From assembly GCF_963422355.1 (NCBI RefSeq), contig NC_085097.1, positions 1,094,501 to 1,158,500 on the forward strand: a stretch of DNA of 64,000 nt, read 5' to 3'. Positions 44,462 to 53,329 of the stretch are shown here, piece by piece. Numbering within the stretch: the stretch's first letter is position 1; each line of letters begins with the position of its first letter. Source of the stretch: Corticium candelabrum. Lineage: Eukaryota; Porifera; Homoscleromorpha; Homosclerophorida; Plakinidae. The position numbers and the translations under genes are program-made. Under the pieces are notes generated by a model that did not search any database, was not told where the DNA came from, and saw only the letters and a program-made list of their open reading frames with translations.

Positions 44462-44720
44462 ATGGGTCAAACACAATCGAGCCGGGGTATGACTACTAGT
44501 AAGGTCTACAATCAACTTGAAATACATATGAAAACGATGCGTATGGAATTCAAACTTGTCATTCTAAAAGTCGTGATTGCTATTCGAGAAAAGAACGAGA
44601 GTGTTGTCCGATATCATCTTGGATTATGCAACTCGATTGTATCGGGAGAAAGAGTTTACACGAGCCGAGTACTTGGATATATGCAAACCTATTCGCGATA
44701 CGAGAGGAAATATTATCTAA
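44462..44720 (+). pseudogene. Small protein with N-myristoylation-like start
   Basis: It starts MGQTQSSRGMTTSKVYNQLE. Gly2 and Ser6 fit an N-myristoylation signal, though the A copy begins MSQAQSS, so the signal may not matter. A frameshift near 44620 leads to ATRLYREKEFTRAEYLDICK and a stop at 44720. It is about 85 residues and helical. It sits between PX and penton in all copies here. I do not know a function. Confidence 0.5.
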
Positions 44721-44737
44721 TTCTGTATATAGAGTGC

Positions 44738-45510
44738 CATAGATGAACGGTGATTTCGTCAGACAGAGCTCGTGCGAGAGGTCCGAGTTTCGAATTCATC
44801 GTAGAACTACATCCACCTCTTAGTCTCGACAACAATGTGCATTATAAATTGGCGCTGATCTATAATGATATATGGTATTCGTGATAAAATATCACGACGG
44901 ACAACAATCTGTTCAAGTACCACAACGGTTCAAGGTGGGAGACTGTTTGGATACCACCGGGTGCTTACAACATCACCGACTTGAACGTAGCAATCAAACG
45001 GTTCATAAGAAAGAGCGGTGACAACGAAGACGGTATTACCATGCAACCCAATTGCAATACCGTAAAATCACAAATAATTTGCGCTAATGGTTACAAAGTC
45101 AATTTAGCACTCAAAAATGGGTTGAGCGATCTATTGGGATTTGATGTAGAGGTCTTGGGAAAGAATAAAGTGTAATATAGCGATAGGCAATTCAACATCG
45201 CCGATATCCACTTGTTGTTGATACGATGCCCTCTCGTATCGTCTACCTACTTGAACGGTAGTCCCAGTGATTTCTTCTACCGCTTCTCTCGAGACAAACC
45301 ACCGGATCTCTTCTCTCCATTAAACCGATTAGTTTGATCTACAGTGTAATGAGTAAAGAAGCACAACTATCCAACATCACCATGCACGTGACCGACCCGG
45401 ATGGAAACCCAATCAAATTCAAAAACCAGAGAACGACGTTCTTGCTCCAAATCAAATCAAGGTAACCTATACGTATAGTGGCAAACATGTTGTACAGTCA
45501 ATCTCTTGTA
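44738..45510 (+). pseudogene. Minor capsid protein (penton, single jelly-roll)
   Basis: Frames read EFIVELHPPLSLDNNVHYKL, then ITTDNNLFKYHNGSRWETVW and IPPGAYNITDLNVAIKRFI (44940), then ANGYKVNLALKNGLSDLLGF (45090) and FNIADIHLLLIRCPLVSSTY, then LNGSPSDFFY. 'IPPGAYNI.DLN' and 'GSYLNG' are hallmarks of the Polinton penton homologue. Its start codon, present in the A copy (56218), reads ATA here. Four or more frame breaks. It would form the capsid vertices. Confidence 0.85.
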
Positions 45511-45514
45511 TCGT

Positions 45515-45951
45515 AGAAAAATTATCGGGTGATCTCTCCTGGGCAACGTGTTGGATGTTGCCAAAACGTATTGAAAACGAAGTCTAAAGTAGTGTTGGAC
45601 AAAGGCAAGAATTTTCTGAGACTGGGTTCTGGACATAGGAAAATATCTAGCCAAATTGGGTATCCAAAAAGCTTTGGACACGGGGAGACAACTCCTGAGC
45701 ACGGGTAAACAATTAGCGATTGACACGGGCAAGGATGTGACGCAGAAAGCGATCTAAGGCTCAGGAACTCGTGGCCACAAGAGTGGGAAAGATAGCCCCT
45801 CTCTCTCATCAAAGATCAAAACACTGACTTCTAATCTACAGGTCCAGAAAGTTTTGCAAAATGGTGACAGAGATCTCGACGACAGACAGTCTCCTGCTAT
45901 CTTGAGTAATATAATCGCGGGTAGTGGTGTCAAACGATTGAGGTATTTTTA
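45515..45951 (+). pseudogene. pVI-like minor virion protein
   Basis: Frames after the penton gene give KIIG.SLLGNVLDVAKTY, then LAKLGIQKALDTGRQLLSTG and KQLAIDTGKDVTQKAI, then a C-terminal patch with NIIAGSGVKRLRYF. The Gly-rich N-terminus with amphipathic helices full of 'TGK/TGR' and a short basic C-terminal tail resemble adenovirus-like pVI/membrane-active proteins described for adintoviruses. Its ATG (intact at 56995 in A) reads AGA. It lies between penton and major capsid, as in adintoviruses. Confidence 0.55.
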
Positions 45952-45970
45952 GGTAATCTATGATATAGCG

Positions 45971-47371
45971 ATCGAAACTTCGAAGATCGTATCGCCTTAA
46001 TTACACGTGTTTGAGCCTCCCGTTGAGGACGAGTCGATCAACGAGTTTGAATACATTGAATATCTTCCCAACAATTTCAGCAACACGAACAAGCTCGGAG
46101 AACACAAGATAGAGATCCGAGATCTGGACGAATACCTGCTTCCTCATACGGTACTCGACGTCCAAGGCAAACTCATCAAAGCGGCCGATAGTAGCGATTA
46201 CGCCGCTACAGAGGTCGTCCCTCTCGTGAAAACGAATGGTCGCTCTTTCAATCTATCCAAAACCAAATCGATGGCCACTTAGTGAAGGCGTCAGTCAGTA
46301 CCAACCTCAAGCCAGCACGATAATGAATTTGGTCCAATTCTCGGACGCCTACGGTAGAGAAACGGCGACCAATATGCTGTGGTATTGCGATACCGCCAAG
46401 GGTGGTGCTCAATCCATCGAGTTTGGTGTTTCGGGAGCATGTATTTTACCATCGGGCAACGTGGCTAAAGGTGCCAATCCAACCGGAGCTCAAATTCGCG
46501 ATCTAGACTTTGTCAACAGGCTCAGAAATCTTAAGTACAACTTGGAATTTTGCAGTAGGCAGGAAATCACGATGGATGCAAAATCCGTTACCATATTCCT
46601 ACCCTTAAATGCCGTGTTGGGCTCCCATCGCGATATCGTCACGGTTATGTTGAGAGTGATGCACGCCTACATCTTAGAAAGAAGTTCGCCCGACAACTAT
46701 ATCCATAGAGCTGTCTCTGCGGCTGCGGGTAAATTCAACATCGAACATTTGTCCGTATGGATGCCCAAGGTTCGACAGTCAATATCCCTGCAGATGCATT
46801 TGAAGGCTTTGTTGGTGGCAGGTGCTCCGCGTAGTCAATACTTTGAGCAAGTCAGAGTGTACAGACATCAGTTCGGAGCAGCCCAATTAGATCGCACTTG
46901 GAGATTCACCAGTTTTGCCAGAGAGCAATTACCTCAACACGTCTTTGTTGCGTTTGCATGCGTCGGGCTGGATGGGAGAAAAATCCAGAACATTCAAGTC
47001 TTCGCAACGCCAAGCTGACACGGTTGAGCGTGCGCGTCAATAGCAGACAGTACCCAGGCAGAGAGATTGAGACAAACTTTGCCGAAGCCTTTAGAAATTA
47101 CTCTAGGACGTACATGTTGTTCCGGAAAACCGTCAAGAAATATTCTTACACAGATTCGGGAAGCCTAGTTTCCGAAGACTTTACAGAAATCTACCCGATC
47201 ATACACGTCGACTTGTCCAAGCACGGAGAAAGTTTCAAATTTGGCACCGTCGACCTCGAAATACGATGGCAGCTGGCAAGCAATTTTGGAAACCTGGCAA
47301 ACGACGACGATTCGGCGTATCACGTCTACTGCGTGGTATTGAGTGATCGATACATCACGTTGGATGGGTGA
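45971..47371 (+). pseudogene. Major capsid protein (double jelly-roll)
   Basis: About 467 codons. The N-terminal part is EFEYIEYLPNNFSNTNKLGE and EIRDLDEYLLPH (46030-46145). The centre (46236-47018) reads SDAYGRETATNMLWYCDTAK, then YNLEFCSRQEITMDAKSVTI and FLPLNAVLGS. The C-terminal part ends SFKFGTVDLEIRWQLASNF and VYCVVLSDRYI (47371). These are Polinton hexon-like signatures in order. The original ATG (57508 in A) reads ATC. Frameshifts near 46260 and 47000 break it. Otherwise it is one of the best-preserved genes in the element. Confidence 0.92.
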
Positions 47372-47417
47372 GCGGTAAGATGAATGTAATCGTTTAATGT
47401 AACTTATAGATATAGAC

Positions 47418-48003
47418 ATGAGTTACGTCAAGTTTGGGTTCACTCTGACGGACAGTCAGAAAGAAGCGTTACGAAATACCCTTTAGAAACACACGGGCTA
47501 CACCCTACGATTATCTCACTCTCATTTATTGGGAGGTGATGTTTTAAATATAACCAGGACTCAATACAACAAGATCCCAAAGACAAAGTCCCAGCGACGG
47601 AAAATTGATTTAAAACTCTCTAAGTCGTAGATCGCTAAAACCGGTGGATCGATCGTCTAGATAATAGCTCAATTTGCATCTAAAATCCTCAAAATTGCCC
47701 CCGCGGTGCTCGGCATTCTATGTCTTGCCGCATCATCGGGTGCTATCTATGGGGCTACCAAGAAAGCTACCGGTGGTGATGGCGCAAAACCCAAGAAAAG
47801 GAGAAAGGCCGGTACCACCAAGAAAGCTGTCAGAAGTGCCCATACCAGGCACATTGTTGACCGGCCTGGAGGCACCTCTCATAGCGAGTGCGTTGGGTAT
47901 CGGCGGTGGAGCCGGCAAAGCAGGCAAAGGGTTACTGTTATCCGGCTCAGTGGGTGGTGGTAAAAGAAAAGGCGTGGAAATCTCTAACCAATTTACAGAT
48001 TGA
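47418..48003 (+). pseudogene. Capsid-cluster protein with membrane segment (MSYVKFG family)
   Basis: It starts MSYVKFGFTLTDSQKEALRN. 'TLRLSHSHLLGGDVLNITRT' and a 'KIDLKLSKS' motif follow, then a hydrophobic span (ILKIAPAVLGILCLAASSGA, about 47690-47745) and a Lys-rich tail. A second frame ends at 48003. The N-terminal 'KFG+TL+..Q...L' and 'LRLS...L.G.D.L.LT.TQ...I' are conserved in Polinton/adintovirus proteins encoded after the major capsid gene. The role is unproved; membrane or core association is plausible. Two stops in the first third. Confidence 0.7.
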
Positions 48004-48386
48004 TGAGATACTCGAGAATCGTGGGGTAGATAACTATAGAGGAACGTACAGATAAAAACCCTTTACCCCACTAGCCGAAAGCCAATGAGTCTCTAATCAT
48101 CAACATCGAAGATTACTTTGGTGATAGCACCCATTGGGTGGCCATCTACAACGATGGGGGCCGAGATGTGGAGTATTTTGATAGTTTCGGAATGCGCCCT
48201 CCGAAGAACGTCTACTAGTATGTGCAAAAGATGAAAATAGGCATCGCCTACAATTCGCGTATGCTACAAGATATAAATAGCATGTTGTGCGGCTACTATT
48301 GCCTGTAATACTTTTCATCATCGTCGGTGGCAAGAGCGCTCTATGCAAGATATTCTTATTTATTTCACCCAAGTGCCGTCGTTTGA
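48004..48386 (+). pseudogene. Adenain-like capsid maturation cysteine protease
   Basis: Frames read DEILENRGVDNYRGTYR, then NESLIINIEDYFGDSTHWVA (catalytic His), YNDGGRDVEYFDSFGMRPP (Asp) and NSMLCGYYCL (Cys). His, Asp and Cys are all present in C5-protease order. Stops near 48055, 48218 and 48307 break it. It would cleave capsid precursors. It follows the capsid cluster directly. Its 3' end is where Polinton 1's internal deletion joins. Confidence 0.88.
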
Positions 48387-48424
48387 AAATGATCACCGTG
48401 TGGTAGAAGAGTTTTAATATAACC

Positions 48425-48537
<113 letters not shown>

Positions 48538-48539
48538 CA

Positions 48540-48690
48540 TAGTGTCGTACTGTGTGAGGTGTAAAAGAAAGACTGCGGAATTGAATCCGTCTCTTATGCA
48601 GACAAAGAACGGTAGAATAGCAATCATGAATGACATTGATGTGCCCGGTGTTTGGAACAAATAAATTACGATTTATGTCGAGGAAAGAAA
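48540..48690 (+). pseudogene. Small zinc-ribbon protein (DUF5679-like) of Polinton B
   Basis: [15 protein letters not shown], then [11 protein letters not shown], then a frameshift in the second knuckle ([18 protein letters not shown] in the next frame). The first Cys pair is intact and the second has lost one Cys. It is the homologue of 22465-22300. Confidence 0.7.
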
Positions 48691-48779
48691 TCGACAGTCG
48701 CGGATTGTGTGTAATTATATCTCATATACCACTTATCGGGCCACTACTTAAAGGGATATATATATATATATATTTGGTA

Positions 48780-49710
48780 GTGGAGTCGTAAAAGGATTGA
48801 GTCTATCTGGCACGATGGGTTTAGGTAAAAAGGTATTGTGGACGGACCGAATCGCTGAAGAACTCCATAAACCCGCAAAACGGCGGTTTTCGACGAGAGG
48901 TGTCAGGGTGGGAGGTGTGGATGACATGTGGTCTGCGGATCTCGTCGACATGAAGTCTTTCTCGAAATACAACGACGGAGTCAAGTATCTTCTCAACGTC
49001 ATCTACGTGTTCAGCAAGTACGCGTGGTCGATTCCTCTACGGGACAAACGAGTAAAGCTATCGTAGAAGCTTTGGGTACGATCATATCTCAAAACCCAGG
49101 AACTTGTGGGTAGATCGTGGCGGTGAGTTTTACAATAGAACCATGGATCGTTGGTTAAAGAAAAGTATTATTTAAAGGTATTCGACGTACAACGAAGGTA
49201 AAGCTGTGGTAGTAGACATATTTAATCGGACTCTGAAAACGAGAATGTGGATGTATTTCACGGCCAACATAACCTATAGATATATCGACGTTTTGAATGC
49301 CCTGTTGAAACAGTACAATACTTCCTATCACAGATCTATACGAATGACGCCCACAAAACCCAGAAAAACCAAACCCCTCCTTTGAAATTTTCTGTATGGT
49401 GATGAAGTACCGGTAAAACAATCAAAATTCAAAATAGGTGATTGGATTTGAACCGCTAAAAAAGACTCTTTGAAAAAGTATACACTCTCAATTGGACCGA
49501 AGAAGTGTTCAAAGTCGTCGAAATACAGAACACCAACCCGGTGACCTACAAAGATCAAAGACCGGAACTGAGGGACTATAGAGGGTTCATTCTACGAACC
49601 CAGAGTTACCAAAGGCGTCCGGAAAGAGGGTCGACGGACGTTGGTGAAATGGAAAGGATATGCCTATCCTTTCAATAATTGGTGCCCATAGACGACCTCA
49701 CCACTCTTGG
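48780..49710 (+). pseudogene. Polinton B integrase with chromodomain
   Basis: The frame from 48797 gives ELHKPAKRRFSTRGVRVGGV and DDMWSADLVDMKSFSKYND (first Asp). After a frameshift near 49055 come NLWVDRGGEFYNRTMDRW (second Asp) and NEGKAVVVDIFNRTL, where the catalytic Glu is Asp (Polinton 1 keeps Glu). Then a barrel segment and VKWKGYAYPFNNWCP, a chromodomain-like end (49650-49690). It would insert the element and cause 6-bp duplications. It is convergent with the VLTF3-like gene. Confidence 0.9.
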
Positions 49711-50158
49711 ATGAGATCTTCGATAGTTTTCCATAGTTTCTAATAGATGATTAGAGTCTTATGGGCGGTGGGTGCACATCGTCGAGTTTGCTCAGAAGCT
49801 CCATTTGCGTGAATGTCTTGAATAGAATATAATCCAGTTTGATGAGTTTTCTTTGGTGGAGACTATGCCATGTTCTCTCTACCTTTCGAATTTTTATCGC
49901 AACCATTCTTGTCTCAGCCTCGGCATAATCTAATCGTTTCAATTGTTTTTGAGATTATATTTGATGTTGTATATGAATCTTTGGAGGTAGTGGCTGTTTG
50001 ACCCCCGCTGTCGGGTGTTCTACGTCGTAGATGCTACCACATCTGACGCATTCGTATTCCCATTCGCACACCTTTCTATATTTCGCACCACAATAACATT
50101 TTTTAGGTATGGGATCAATCAATTCGAATTTTTTAGAGGATGCAGGGCTCAATACCAA
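49700..50158 (-). pseudogene. VLTF3-like late transcription factor of Polinton B
   Basis: The ATG at 50158 opens MVLSPASSKKFELID. A zinc ribbon lies at residues 21-41 (C-Y-C-G ... C-E-W-E-Y-E-C-V-R-C-G). One in-frame stop at 49955-49957 follows, then RTWHSLHQRKLIKLDYILFK and TFTQMELL. A frameshift near 49770 leads to a 'LWKTIEDLIQEW' helix. N-terminal zinc ribbon plus C-terminal 'K.I+L+YILFK.......LW..I' is the pattern of poxvirus/NCLDV VLTF3, here a compact version of about 150 residues. It is otherwise nearly intact. The alternative is another zinc-ribbon factor such as a TFIIB-like fragment, but the C-terminal helices argue against this. Confidence 0.6.
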
Positions 50159-50359
50159 GACTCGTCGCTGTAGTGGATGGTGGTCCTACAATGAATACAT
50201 TGGCTAACCTCTCGAGGTTAGCGGCATAACCTCTCGAGGTTAGCGGCAAGTGCCGATGCCGTACCGATCGTTTGCTTTTCACGTACACAACATCTTATAT
50301 CTATAGATTTATATAGCTCTAAAAGGGTGCAGCATTTTTATATAACCGTTTATATAACC

Positions 50360-50854
50360 ATGGAGACACTCGAATACATCTTGAACTTGTACGAATAAAG
50401 TGATATCAGTGCGGTGGCACTTGTTAGTGAATTACACGTTTTAGATCCACCCACTAAGGAGCTCAAGTATCTATTGGAGTTATTCAATCAAGATCAAGTC
50501 TGTGGTACGGCGCTCGAGTGTGCCCTGCGGACCCTGTGGATAAAAGCGCTAGTATACGTTCTACAGTTGCAAGAAGAAAAGATGATCAGTGATGAAGCCC
50601 TCGACTCGGGGTTGCTTGCGCTGAGATCTTCCATAGAAATTATTGATATAGAGAAACCATCAAAGGACTTGGACGAGGATGTCACCAAAGATAAGTTGTA
50701 CCACGAGCCTTGGTGTATGCCAGGTTTCCACAAAAGGCCTATGAACCGATACCCGAGAAACCAAGACATTTTAAAAAGATATCCTTTCTATAGGATTGAT
50801 GGTAATGATGTGGATAAGTCTGCTCAATCTGAATCGATAGCGGCCCAGATATAA
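50360..50854 (+). pseudogene. Gene Y, helical-repeat protein of unknown function
   Basis: The ATG at 50360 (METLEYILNLYE) is followed by a stop at 50396. The frame then stays open for 146 codons from 50414, with three helix pairs: ALVSELHVLDPPTKELKYLL, QVCGTALECALRTLWIKALV and MISDEALDSGLLALRSSIEI. A charged tail contains GFHKRPMNRYPRNQ. About 165 residues without the stop. The homologue in Polinton 1 (16505-17203) confirms it is a real gene of this family. It is divergent from VLTF3 and convergent with the ankyrin-like gene. No family recognised. Confidence 0.6.
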
Positions 50855-50869
50855 CACAAATTGCACAAT

Positions 50870-52500
50870 TTTTGTGACCCTCCTCTTCGGCATATGTCAT
50901 GGCCCATTCGAGGTCGGGTGCGCCCTATCTATGGTACAGAATCACGATCCTAATGTGACCATACATGGCGGCGTGAGGCATGGCGGCGTTGAATGCTTCA
51001 GCACCCCAATCGTGACACAGGCGCATTATATATTTGTAACCGCTGCATGCAGCAATCACTATAGCCAGGTTGACGTCGGTGCTCCCAAATCACGACATAG
51101 TCGCATGATAAATTTATGGCCTTTCTTTGCGGCATACGCCAGTGGCGGATTTAGATGGGGGCATTGAGGACACGTTCCACCTTCGGAGCCGCCCTCAATC
51201 TGACAATTAGGTGCTCTGTATAATATTTCCGTCTGCCATAGCAGCAGAGCCTTTGCAGGGATACTAAAACATAAGCAGAGCGTCGCGTCGTAGCTTTCGT
51301 ATAGGCTGGTTCGACCATAATATCTGCTAGAGAGCAATCAGTTTCTATGCGAAGACCAGTAAGTCCTGGGAATTACCACATCCGAGATAAATCTAATTAT
51401 CATTATTACTCCATTGATTTACTTAATAGATGCAGCTAGTAAGTAGTAGATAGAACCATATCTAGTAGCGAGTAAGGCCAGTAGCCTAGTGCCCTTCTGC
51501 TGAATACTCCCTATATGTACTGCAGTGCATGTTTTCCTGTCTTTAGGCAGTATCTACCACATTCACGTTCAAGAAAGCATGACAGACTCATTAACAGTAC
51601 ATGCAAGTACGCACTTTAGTGACTCTATAGTCCAGAACCAAACCTGGTCTAGCTAGAACATAAGATTATGTCATTTGCTAAATTCTTTGCCCAAAATTTG
51701 TGTTGACTTCCCCATATAAACACATTTCCTATAAAACTGGTGCTTAATTACACCTGTCCGTGACGCTGCCAGTGTGTTACGTCACGAGGTTGATAACGTC
51801 ATACCAGCTTTAGGCGTTTGTGCCTCCCTTTAGACAAACTTTGGATCCGCCACTGTACGCAATAGCCTGGTCGATCTCGTGGGCTCCCAATCGCGACTCA
51901 GCAAACTATAAATTTGTGACTCTTGCATGCAGCAAAAACCATAGCCTTGTCGACGTTGGTGTCTCCCCATTCGTGACATAGCTGTACTATATTTTCATGG
52001 CCAGCGTCTGCTGGCCAGGCCATGAATTGACAAAAAAGGTAACATCCTAATCTCGGCACAGACTCATTCATAATATTTCTTGACCACCACCTACGGCCCT
52101 TAATATAGCCGAGTTGAGATGGGTGGCTCCAGATTCTCGACACAAACGCTTCCTCGTGACCACTTTCTGCTGCCCATACTATGACTTTGTCGAGATTGAC
52201 ATTGTCATAGTTGTGACACAATCGCACGACGTGTATATAACCATCGTATGCAGCCATGTTCTTAGCCTCTTAGAAGTCAGTGGCGCCGAGTAGTCGAGCC
52301 AGGTGCACCATAACGGTATGACCGCAAGTGGCAGCCATGGCCATGACTTGATTAGAAAAAAGGGAATACTGGTCTGCAATGCAATCTTCCCATTGGGATG
52401 CATTTGTATACCCATTAATAACACTCCTAACCGTCCTAAAAATGTCTAGGAAGAGTGGCAAGAGATTCACCATAATAACGCACCGTTTGAACAGCGGCAA
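50870..52500 (-). pseudogene. Ankyrin-like repeat gene of Polinton B
   Basis: It begins near 52500 with a non-repeat N-terminus (residues about 1-40). Repeats follow: AMAATCGHTVMVHLARLLGA, AAYDGYIHVVRLCHNYDNVN, AAESGHEEAF, ADAGHENIVQLCHEWGDTNV, AACKSHKFIV and AAKKGHKFIMRLCRDLGAPT. The repeat is about 33 residues with a GH-x-x-I-V-x-L-C core and G-A-T-D linkers, like ankyrin repeats of large DNA viruses. A hAT-type MITE (51140-51855) interrupts it, and the repeat frame is continuous once this is removed. A few stops and frameshifts. It is homologous to 14800-16425. Confidence 0.7.
51140..51855. mobile_element. Non-autonomous hAT-type element in the ankyrin-like gene
   Basis: Ends are cagtggcggattta at 51140 and ggatccgccactg ending at 51855, with flanks tacgc on both sides (51135-51139 and 51856-51860). 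hAT duplications are 5-8 bp. There is no ORF. The terminus matches that of the hAT at 29365. Confidence 0.75.
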
Positions 52501-52945
52501 GAACTCTCAAAGATATAATGGCTCTGCTATATTTGACTTCTTACCTTCACAAAGCTTTCAACTAGTTGGTCGGCACTCGGTATCCATCACAACGGCAGTG
52601 CTCGGACCTGCCGTCGCGAAGGCCGGGATGATAGGCGATGGTTGAGCCAGAGTCTCAGCGCATGCACCAAAATTTCGATTTGTTTTTGTGTTCATAGGCA
52701 GGAAAGGTTAAAGACCCGGACTCCGAACCACGCACCTTGTCACGTTGGAGCCTGAACAGGGGTCCAACGAAGAAGATAGGAACCAGAGGATAGAAAGGAA
52801 ACTGCGAAGCGTTTGAGAAGCGGACAAGGTGTGTGACTACCGCGCGAAAACCAAGAGCTGAGTTCGCGCCGCGTATAGCGCACGTGTACTAGATGATTAC
52901 ACTCTGACCGCACGAAGGCGCGGCCAGGGGGGGATCAACCTCGTC
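52501..52945. other. Inner right arm of Polinton B without recognised gene
   Basis: No iterons or ORFs recognised. It contains a GC-richer stretch (52720-52930) unlike its surroundings, possibly a further insert. Confidence 0.35.
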
Positions 52946-52949
52946 TAAC

Positions 52950-53100
52950 TACGTTAGACACCATACTATAGATAAAATGTGTCTAATAGGACGTTCAACA
53001 CGAGCTTTTGAGTCTCCGGCGCCAAGTGGGGGTGCGCGCACTCAAAGACGGAAGACACCAGACAGACAAGCAAAGGCGTAGAAAGCAAAAAGTGACGGGT
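52950..53100 (-). repeat. Right terminal inverted repeat of Polinton B, inner part
   Basis: The complement carries the TIR blocks 'gcgcgcacccccacttggcg' and 'tgttgaacgtcctattagac'. The outer part is at 55870-56084, beyond the inserted hAT element. Confidence 0.75.
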
Positions 53101-53245
53101 CCAGCCTAACGCACGCTAATGGGTGGGGCAACGTTGCTCGCGCTAGTAGATGGGTAGGGCAACACTATATCATAGTTCAGATCTCTCTGGAACGTTGATA
53201 GTCGACTCCATGTCACATCTAGAGATGTATTTTACAAGCAGTCTC

Positions 53246-53248
<3 letters not shown>

Positions 53249-53319
<71 letters not shown>
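53249..53319. repeat. (CA)n microsatellite
   Basis: About 35 CA units next to the hAT 3' end. Confidence 0.98.
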
Positions 53320-53321
<2 letters not shown>

Positions 53322-53329
53322 CACCAATT

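Noticed and set aside
53100..53250. Right end of Polinton B placed here
   Set aside because: The TIR tip (ccggcactgtct...tact) and the 6-bp duplication are found at 56061-56090 instead; this is the inner part of a TIR split by a hAT element.
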